Shown: piece after piece, positions 32,746 through 39,245 of the stretch
Position numbering within the stretch: position 1 is the stretch's first letter
Layout: every line of letters starts with the position of its first letter
Assembly (NCBI GenBank): GCA_910575105.1
Contig: CAJTDK010000011.1
Coordinates: forward strand, 62,001 to 126,000
Length of the DNA: 64,000 bases
Direction: 5' to 3'
Origin: Lachnospiraceae bacterium
Lineage (GTDB): Bacteria > Bacillota > Clostridia > Lachnospirales > Lachnospiraceae
The notes under the pieces: generated by a model
Database searches by the model: none
The model's input: the letters and a program-made list of their open reading frames with translations, nothing else
Told to the model about the DNA's origin: nothing
Position numbers and translations under genes: made by a program

Positions 32746-33900
32746 TTACACTCCAACGCCAAAGATCGCCATAAATGTACCGGCTGCCACCGCAGTACCG
32801 ATAACTCCCGCAACGTTCGGCCCCATCGCATGCATCAGAAGGAAGTTGGTCGGATCCGCCTCCGCTCCCACCTTCTGGGATACTCTGGCTGCCATCGGAA
32901 CTGCCGATACTCCCGCAGAACCAATCAGCGGATTCACTTTACCATGGGTCGCGATACACATCAGCTTTCCAAACAGTACGCCCGCCGCCGTACCCACTGC
33001 AAATGCCACCAGTCCCAGGACGACGATCTTGATCGTATCCCAGTTAAGGAAAGCTTCCGCACTTGTCGTCGCTCCCACCGATGTACCCAGAAGGATAACG
33101 ACAATGTACATCAATGCATTGGACGCCGTCTCCGTAAGCTGTCTCACCACGCCGCACTCCCGGAACAGATTACCGAGCATCAGCATACCTACTAAGGGCG
33201 CTGTCGTGGGGAGAATCATACATACGACGATGGTAACGATGATCGGGAACAGGATCCGCTCAAGCTTGGACACCGGACGGAGCTGCTCCATCTTGATCTT
33301 TCTCTCCTTCTCTGTTGTAAACAGCTTCATGATCGGCGGCTGGATCACCGGGACAAGCGCCATATAAGAGTACGCCGCCACCGCGATCGGCCCCATGATC
33401 GCCGTCTGCTGCAGCTTACCGGCAAGGAAGATGGACGTCGGACCGTCCGCCCCTCCGATGATAGAAACTGCCGCTGCCGCTTTATCTGAGAATCCCATCG
33501 CCATCGCTCCCAGATAAGCCGTGAAGATACCAAACTGTGCCGCCGCCCCTAAAAGAAAGCTCTTGGGGTTGGCAATCAAAGGTCCGAAGTCCGTCATCGC
33601 CCCGACGCCCATAAAGATCAATGACGGCAGGATCGCCCACTCATCCAGCACATAGAAGTAGTACAAAAGACCGCCCACTCCGTTGGCCGACTCGTCCGCA
33701 TGCAGCATAATATCCGGATAAATATTAACAAGCAGCATACCAAAGGCGATCGGAACGAGAAGCAATGGCTCGAACCCATGCCGAATTGCTAAATATAGGA
33801 AAAAACATGCAACAGCAATCATGATCAGGTTCCCTACAGAAAGGTTGAGGAACGCCGTCTGCTGAATGAGGTTTCCTAATGTCGTTGTTATATATTCCAT
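32746..33900 (-). CDS. Sodium-translocating decarboxylase beta subunit
   Basis: The 384-residue membrane protein matches OadB/MmdB/GcdB: FEPLLLVPIAFGMLLVNIYP, then VGAMTDFGPLIANPKSFLLGAAAQFGIF and SIIGGADGPTSIFLAGKL with the key Asp (GGADGPT). This subunit decarboxylates carboxybiotin and moves sodium ions out of the cell. TGGAGG lies about 8 bp before the start. It sits between the biotin carrier and the 5S-type subunit. Confidence 0.94.
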   Translation of the reverse strand: MEYITTTLGNLIQQTAFLNLSVGNLIMIAVACFFLYLAIRHGFEPLLLVPIAFGMLLVNIYPDIMLHADESANGVGGLLYYFYVLDEWAILPSLIFMGVGAMTDFGPLIANPKSFLLGAAAQFGIFTAYLGAMAMGFSDKAAAAVSIIGGADGPTSIFLAGKLQQTAIMGPIAVAAYSYMALVPVIQPPIMKLFTTEKERKIKMEQLRPVSKLERILFPIIVTIVVCMILPTTAPLVGMLMLGNLFRECGVVRQLTETASNALMYIVVILLGTSVGATTSAEAFLNWDTIKIVVLGLVAFAVGTAAGVLFGKLMCIATHGKVNPLIGSAGVSAVPMAARVSQKVGAEADPTNFLLMHAMGPNVAGVIGTAVAAGTFMAIFGVGV

Positions 33901-33958
33901 TTTTTAACCTCCAGTCGTGTTCATTTCAAAAGACTCATTCTTCTGAATATGTCTCACT

Positions 33959-34327
33959 TTAGTTTAATGTAGCCAGCACTGCGCCTGCCTCAACCGGATC
34001 ACCTACTGCCGCGTCAATGCTTGCAACTGTTCCGTCCTCTGGAGCCACAACCGGAATCTCCATCTTCATCGCCTCGATGATAACAACCGGATCACCCTTC
34101 TTCACACTCTGTCCTACATTGGCCTCGATCTTGAATACCTTTCCTGCCGCGCCTGCCTTCACCTCAACAGAACCCGCGCCCGCTGCTGCCTTCGGCGCCG
34201 GAGCCTTTGCCGGAGCTGCCTTCGGGGCCGCCATTACCGGCGCTGCTGCCGGGGCTGCGCCCGCTCCCTTTTCTTCTACTGTAACGTCATATACATTGCC
34301 ATTCACTGTGATCGTATAATTTTTCAT
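33959..34327 (-). CDS. Biotin carboxyl carrier subunit of the decarboxylase
   Basis: The 122-residue protein has an N-terminal TITVNGNVYDVTVEE strand, an Ala/Pro-rich flexible linker (about 22-48) and a C-terminal biotinyl domain with the acceptor Lys in EAMKMEIPV. This is the swinging arm that carries CO2 between the carboxyltransferases and the beta subunit. I use the second ATG, at 34327, because AGGAGG is 8 bp before it but only 2 bp before the first ATG (34333). Confidence 0.93.
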   Translation of the reverse strand: MKNYTITVNGNVYDVTVEEKGAGAAPAAAPVMAAPKAAPAKAPAPKAAAGAGSVEVKAGAAGKVFKIEANVGQSVKKGDPVVIIEAMKMEIPVVAPEDGTVASIDAAVGDPVEAGAVLATLN

Positions 34328-34347
34328 CTTCATATCCTCCTAAGGTT

Positions 34348-35127
34348 TTACTTTGAATTCCATTTATTTGACGGACGGCGCCTGATGCTTCTTACGATAA
34401 ACCCATCTGTGCTTGCCCCTTCCGCCGCCGCGATAGCCGCAGAGATCACGGCGATCAGCTCGGTGTCGTCGGCAGCCGCTTCCTCTGCCGCAGGTGCTTC
34501 TGCCGGGGCAGCCTGAACCGGAACCTGTACCGCTTCCGTCTCCGCCGGCTTCTTTGTGAATGCCGCCTGGATCGCCGGGATGAACTTAAACAGGGAGATG
34601 ATAAATGCGATAAGAATCAGCACGCTAAACACTGTTCCCATGCCGAGTACCGTGTTAAGCCCTGCCTTCTGTAAGATCTCTCCTGTCTCCATATTGACGC
34701 TGACATCCATGCTCTCCAGCTTGGACTCGCTGTTGAACATAAACGAGATCACTGCGTCTCTGTTCTCGAACTTTGCGTCGGCGCTGACCTCGATCTTGCC
34801 GTTCGTCATCTTGAAGCTGTAGTCGCCGTGCTCGATATAGCTGCCGCACTCTGCAATGCCCGCCTGCCAACTGTCAAGGACACTCAGGAAGCTCTCTGCC
34901 TCAAAGGGCAGCCCCGCCTCGGTAAGCTGCAGGTCAATGCCGAATTCCGACATCTCTTTCCACTGCTCAAAGGCCATCTCATCAGCCTCCGCACAGTAGC
35001 CGATCAGGAAATCCGCCACCTGCACAAGCTCCTCCTCATCGTACGGCGTACTTTCTGCTTTCCCGCAGGCAGTAAAGCACAGCACTGCCGCGATCATGCA
35101 TAATAATAAGCTAATTTTCTTCTTCAA
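34348..35127 (-). CDS. OadG-family subunit with an added lipoprotein domain
   Basis: The 259-residue protein begins with a lipoprotein signal peptide (LLCMIAAVLCFTAC, Cys21), continues as a soluble extracellular region of about 140 residues, then has a membrane helix (about 165-185) and the OadG-type Ala/Pro-rich cytosolic tail ending in SIRRRPSNKWNSK. Ordinary OadG/MmdD subunits are around 80-120 residues and lack the extracellular part. The start is TTG at 35127 behind AGAGGTGAG. It is expected to anchor the complex and aid assembly; the outer domain has no known role. Confidence 0.78.
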   Translation of the reverse strand: MKKKISLLLCMIAAVLCFTACGKAESTPYDEEELVQVADFLIGYCAEADEMAFEQWKEMSEFGIDLQLTEAGLPFEAESFLSVLDSWQAGIAECGSYIEHGDYSFKMTNGKIEVSADAKFENRDAVISFMFNSESKLESMDVSVNMETGEILQKAGLNTVLGMGTVFSVLILIAFIISLFKFIPAIQAAFTKKPAETEAVQVPVQAAPAEAPAAEEAAADDTELIAVISAAIAAAEGASTDGFIVRSIRRRPSNKWNSK

Positions 35128-35141
35128 TTTGTCTCACCTCT

Positions 35142-36581
35142 CTAAACCGCACCATGCTTTTTCATCGGACGGTCCTCTCTCTTTGTGAATAACATCTCAA
35201 AAGCGCCGATCACATATTTTCTCGTATCCGCAGGCTCGATGATGGTATCGACGTATCCTCTCCTTGCCGCTGACACAGGGCTTGACTGCAGATTTCTGTA
35301 CTCGGCCGCCTTTTCTTTCAGCATGTCTGCATCAGCGCCTGGATACATGATCTTCGCCGCCATCGCTGCATCCATCATGCCGATCTCTGCCTGAGGCCAT
35401 GCGTATACCATGTCCGCGCCCACGGCCTTGCTGTTCATCACTGCATAAGCGCTTCCGAATGCCTTCCCGGTCACCACGTTCACCTTCGGCACCGTCGCAT
35501 TGGCAAAGGCATAGGTAAGCTTTGCAGACGCTTTGGCAAGATGCGCCTCATCGTACGCTGTAGCCGCAAAGCCGCTCACATCCGTCAGCGTAAGGACCGG
35601 GATATTGAACGCATCGCAGAACTCAACAAATTCTGCCGCCTTATTCGCACCGTCCGCGGACAGAGAGCCGTCAAACTCAGCCACCACTTCCGACTCCTCA
35701 CCGTATACCTTAGAGCGGTTCGCAACCGCACCTACGGTCATGCCGTTCAGGCGGATAAATCCGGTCACCATATCTCTTGCAAAGTCCTTCTTCGTCTCGA
35801 AGAATACATAGCCATCCGAAATATGCGAAAGGGCAATAGCCGCATCCTCTGCCCCATTCTCAAGGTCAGCGCAGACTCTGTTCAGATCGTCCGTACATTC
35901 GCTGTAGGAAGCATCCTCCTCGTTATTCGCCGGAAGCATGCAGATAAGGGCGCGGATCTTCGAGAGGATCTCCTCCTCCGTCCCAATCCCGTCCACAAGG
36001 CCGGCTTTTTCACTCTGGAACTTTGCGGATGAAGTATTGCACTTGGAAATGTCATTGCCCAAGATCGCATTGGGAGAATTCACGAATAATTTTGCCTTTG
36101 TACTCTCCATAAAGGTAAAATCCGTAAGAGCCGGAACGAGGGAGAGCCCGCCGCCGCATGTCCCGAAAACAGCCGAGATCTGAGGGATCACTCCGGACGC
36201 AAGAGACTGCTTCATATATAATGTCCCGAACGCATTCAGCGCGTCTGCCGCCTCCTGAAGCCTGAGCCCTGCACAGTCAATAAGACCGATGACCGGCGCT
36301 CCCATCTTCATGGCCATATCGTAAATATTCGCAATCTTCTTCGCATGCATCTCGCCGATGGCTCCGTTCAAGACAGAAGCATCCTGGCTGTAAACATACA
36401 CTAAATTCCCGTCGATCACACCGTAACCGGTAATGACGCCATCTGCCGGGGTTTCTTTTTCCTGCATGTTAAAATCAGTCGTCCTTGCCGTAACGGCGCC
36501 GCCGATTTCAACAAAGCTTCCTGCATCAAGCAAATCAGTGATTCTTTTGCCTGCTGCACTTTCTGTTGCTATGTTGCCCAT
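35142..36581 (-). CDS. Acyl-CoA carboxyltransferase subunit (MmdA/12S-like)
   Basis: This 479-residue protein is a carboxyltransferase of the crotonase-like type (two related halves), with GVIDGNLVYVYSQDASVLNGAIGEMHAKKIANIYDMAM and the oxyanion regions FGTCGGGLSLVPALTDF and VTGKAFGSAYAVMNSKAVGADMVYAWPQAEIGMM. MmdA, GcdA and the 12S subunit act on methylmalonyl-, glutaconyl- or similar CoA esters; I cannot assign the substrate. It is the first of the five-gene operon. Its GGAGGG ribosome site is 8 bp upstream. Confidence 0.9.
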   Translation of the reverse strand: MGNIATESAAGKRITDLLDAGSFVEIGGAVTARTTDFNMQEKETPADGVITGYGVIDGNLVYVYSQDASVLNGAIGEMHAKKIANIYDMAMKMGAPVIGLIDCAGLRLQEAADALNAFGTLYMKQSLASGVIPQISAVFGTCGGGLSLVPALTDFTFMESTKAKLFVNSPNAILGNDISKCNTSSAKFQSEKAGLVDGIGTEEEILSKIRALICMLPANNEEDASYSECTDDLNRVCADLENGAEDAAIALSHISDGYVFFETKKDFARDMVTGFIRLNGMTVGAVANRSKVYGEESEVVAEFDGSLSADGANKAAEFVEFCDAFNIPVLTLTDVSGFAATAYDEAHLAKASAKLTYAFANATVPKVNVVTGKAFGSAYAVMNSKAVGADMVYAWPQAEIGMMDAAMAAKIMYPGADADMLKEKAAEYRNLQSSPVSAARRGYVDTIIEPADTRKYVIGAFEMLFTKREDRPMKKHGAV

Positions 36582-36613
36582 AGTCTAGCCCTCCATTTTC
36601 CTAAACATATTAA

Positions 36614-36656
36614 AATTGGTCTTTAATTATATGAACTTAAAAAGTCCGACCAAATT
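36614..36656 (-). promoter_or_regulatory. Promoter and flanking inverted repeat for the decarboxylase operon
   Basis: On the minus strand TTGGTC (36653-36648) and TATAAT (36631-36626) are separated by 16 bp. An inverted repeat AATTGGTC-N26-GACCAAATT (36614-36621 and 36648-36656) embraces the -10 and -35, suggesting operator control. Confidence 0.55.
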
Positions 36657-36723
36657 TCTGCCGATTATATTATATCCCCTTTCATCGTCCTTCGCAACAG
36701 TTTTCTCTCTGGCGCAGACAAAC

Positions 36724-36764
36724 AAAAAGGAACAGCCCGCAGACCTGTGCGCCGCTGTTCCTTT
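36724..36764 (-). terminator. Terminator after the YcxB-like gene
   Basis: An 11-bp perfect stem (AAAGGAACAGC with GCTGTTCCTTT, 17-nt loop) is followed on the minus strand by TTTG. Minus-strand transcription from the YcxB-like gene ends here. Confidence 0.8.
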
Positions 36765-36768
36765 GGGA

Positions 36769-37362
36769 TCATATTTTTTTAAACTTCTTTACCTTCGGGC
36801 ATTTCTCTAAGAGGAAGCGCTTTACTTCCTCAACATCGCAGTCCGAAAAGGCGTCTTTAGGCACCCCGAAAAAGTTCTTCGGCCCTGGTCCCACATCACA
36901 GAGAAAGCCGATAGCCTTGTCTGACTCCAGAAGCTTTTTCACATCGCTGTAAAGATACTCCGCCTGCTTCGTCCCTGTATCATTGACAATCCGGTCCTCA
37001 TAAAAGCCTACCCTGACCACAAGTGCCTTATCGCGCTTCCTGATCCGCAGGCGCTGCAGCTCCACCGCGTCGCCGTAGGCCGTTGACTTCATCATGCCCT
37101 TTCCGATCGTTCTTGCAAAGATATCGCCCACAATAAAGGACGCTGCCCATATGCCAAAGTACCTCAGCAGGAAAAATGCTGTTCCGCCTGGTGTCCCGTC
37201 TCCCGGATCGCCGCTGTAAAGCACCAGCGCCAGAAGGAGCGACCCGAACGCCCCGATACCGATCAGGATCGACAGCTCGAACTTGTCCTGATGAAAGATC
37301 TCGCAGAGAGCAGCCAGCACTTCCTTCGTCTCTTCATATTTTGCCGAATATTTTTTCTCCAT
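36769..37362 (-). CDS. YcxB-like domain membrane protein
   Basis: The 197-residue protein has two membrane segments (about 30-48 and 63-83) with a cytosolic C-terminal domain that looks like YcxB (RVGFYEDRIVNDTGTKQAEYLYSDVKKLLESDKAIGFLCD). The ending KNFFGVPKDAFSDCDVEEVKRFLLEKC fits the same family. Function unknown. It stands alone, with a terminator after it and the decarboxylase operon's promoter beyond. Confidence 0.75.
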   Translation of the reverse strand: MEKKYSAKYEETKEVLAALCEIFHQDKFELSILIGIGAFGSLLLALVLYSGDPGDGTPGGTAFFLLRYFGIWAASFIVGDIFARTIGKGMMKSTAYGDAVELQRLRIRKRDKALVVRVGFYEDRIVNDTGTKQAEYLYSDVKKLLESDKAIGFLCDVGPGPKNFFGVPKDAFSDCDVEEVKRFLLEKCPKVKKFKKI

Positions 37363-37787
37363 CTAGATTCCTCCGTAAATTCCCTGAACACCGCTTAAAT
37401 CCTTTGCAGCGCTGACCGTCCGTCCATGTGCCGACGGCCGCAGCGCGAACGGCAGCATCCATATTTAACTATTATATGGTCATCAACGGGAAAAGGCAAG
37501 CAAAAAATCCTCTGCTGCGGCAGGTTTTTCGTTGCCATCCGCGGCCAATGCGCATTCCCGGCCCGCAGGCAGCAATCCTGTTTCAATGTACTATTTTACC
37601 AGTTTAAAGTGAAAAAACACCGCAATTCCAGTAAAAATCTACAAAAGCTTATTAATTATTTCTTAAATTTGTATTGTACTTTAGTCTAGTTTATGATATG
37701 ATAAACTCCGTTAAAAGTTTTAAATGAACAGGTTTTGCCGAAGTATTTAAAACAGAAGACAAATTTATTTTATGGAGGGTGAAACTC
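37363..37787. other. Divergent intergenic region between YcxB-like and POT genes
   Basis: Holds the promoter of the transporter (37674-37702). A weak hairpin (CCTGC/GCAGG with flanking T-run, about 37508-37530) is seen on the minus strand, but no gene uses it. No coding sequence supported. Confidence 0.5.
37674..37702 (+). promoter_or_regulatory. Promoter for the POT transporter, with the TTGTACTTTAGTCTA motif
   Basis: TTGTAC (37674-37679) and TATGAT (37697-37702) are separated by 17 bp. The 15-bp motif at 37674-37688 covers the -35 and part of the spacer, and is identical to one before the aminopeptidase gene. Confidence 0.78.
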
Positions 37788-39140
37788 ATGGAAAAAACAA
37801 AAACAAAATTCCCATTTGGTTTCTACGTATGCTCTCTTTCATTCACATTTGAAAGACTTGCGTACTACGCTGGCAAGTGGGGCATCTCAATCTTTGTTGC
37901 GTTGGAAGTTGCCAAGGGTGGACTCGGATTTGATTCAGCAACCGGCGCTGTAATGAGCGGCAATCTTGTTGCATGGACTTACATCACGCCTGTTATCGGC
38001 GGTTACATAGCTGACCGCTGGGTATCTCCGAGACTTCTTGTTCCAATCGGCGAGATTTTGATGGGTCTGGGCTGGCTGTGTATGTGGAAAGCGAATGGCA
38101 TCGGCCTTGTATGGGCGGCCGTTATCCTCATTGCTATTGGTACAGGTTTCTTCAAAGGAAATGTTTCCGGTATCAATGGACGTCTTTTCCCGCTTGCTGA
38201 CCCTGACACACTGGATACTGTATTCAGTCTTCAGTACTCATTCGTAAACATCGGTTCCTTCTGCGGAACTACATTCCTGTCACTTGTTGCTACGAATGTC
38301 AGCTACCGTCTGATGTTCATGATCTGCGGTATCTTCCTGTTTATCGACTGCGCATGGTGGCTGATCGGTATGAAGCACTTCGGTGACGCCGGCAAGAAGC
38401 CGTTCCTTGTTGATAACCGTGATGAGAAGAGTTCTGACGACATCGCAGCGAACAACCAGCCGCTTACCAAGCTGGAGAAGAACCGTGTTATCGCGATCTG
38501 TATTGTAACCGTATTCTCCGGTATCTTCTGGTTATGGTGGTATCTGATCTACATGCCGATCTACTATCAGTTCGGTCCTATCGAACAGGCAGGTCTCGGC
38601 TGGGCAAACTGGAACATCGGTTCCTTCCAGATGCCTACCGCATGGTTCGACTCAATGAACGGTCTTCTTTGTATCGTTCTGGCACCTGTATTTGCCGGAA
38701 TCTGGGCTAAGATGAGACAGCGTCCGCAGGGTGACTGGGGTATGTTCACAAAGACAGCCGTTGGTATCATGATCCTTGGCCTTGCACTTGGCTCCATGGT
38801 ACTTGCAGCATTCCTTTCAGGCGAAGGAACAAAGAATCCAGTTGGTATCTGGGTAATCATCCTGACCGCAGTTGCTATGTCTGTCGGCGAGATTGTTTTC
38901 TCACCACTTGGGAACTCCTTCATCAGCAAGTATGCTCCGAAGAAACTTCTGGGAACTCTGCTTGGTGTATGGCCGCTGATCATTTTCTTCTCAGCACAGG
39001 GTTACCCGCCGCTTTACAACTGGCTCAACAACTTCTCATTCGTGAAGGCTTATGGTATCGTAACGCTCATCATCATCGGTATCGGTGTTCTTATGTTGGC
39101 ATTCACTAAGAAGTTTGACGAGATGGTTGGCGGCAAATAA
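37788..39140 (+). CDS. POT/PTR2-family peptide transporter
   Basis: The 450-residue protein has about 12-14 membrane helices and POT-type landmarks: FERLAYYAGKWG in helix 1, PVIGGYIADRW, and GTGFFKGNVSGINGRLF. Such transporters bring in di- and tripeptides with protons. In most POT proteins helix 1 reads ExxER; here it is FTFER, so the first Glu of the proton-coupling motif is missing, and the substrate may differ. I use the ATG at 37788, with GGAGGG 8 bp upstream; a GTG at 37779 is too close. A strong terminator follows, so it is a single-gene unit. Confidence 0.85.
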   Translation: MEKTKTKFPFGFYVCSLSFTFERLAYYAGKWGISIFVALEVAKGGLGFDSATGAVMSGNLVAWTYITPVIGGYIADRWVSPRLLVPIGEILMGLGWLCMWKANGIGLVWAAVILIAIGTGFFKGNVSGINGRLFPLADPDTLDTVFSLQYSFVNIGSFCGTTFLSLVATNVSYRLMFMICGIFLFIDCAWWLIGMKHFGDAGKKPFLVDNRDEKSSDDIAANNQPLTKLEKNRVIAICIVTVFSGIFWLWWYLIYMPIYYQFGPIEQAGLGWANWNIGSFQMPTAWFDSMNGLLCIVLAPVFAGIWAKMRQRPQGDWGMFTKTAVGIMILGLALGSMVLAAFLSGEGTKNPVGIWVIILTAVAMSVGEIVFSPLGNSFISKYAPKKLLGTLLGVWPLIIFFSAQGYPPLYNWLNNFSFVKAYGIVTLIIIGIGVLMLAFTKKFDEMVGGK

Positions 39141-39174
39141 GTTCACTAATCGGATTTGACATAACTAATCATAA

Positions 39175-39215
39175 GAATAACCGGGACGGCTATCCGCTCC
39201 CGGTTATTTTTATCT
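39175..39215 (+). terminator. Terminator after the POT transporter
   Basis: An 11-bp stem (AATAACCGGGA with TCCCGGTTATT, loop of 11) is followed by TTTTATC. Confidence 0.87.
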
Positions 39216-39245
39216 TTATGCATTCCGCCTTCGTATGTCCATAAT

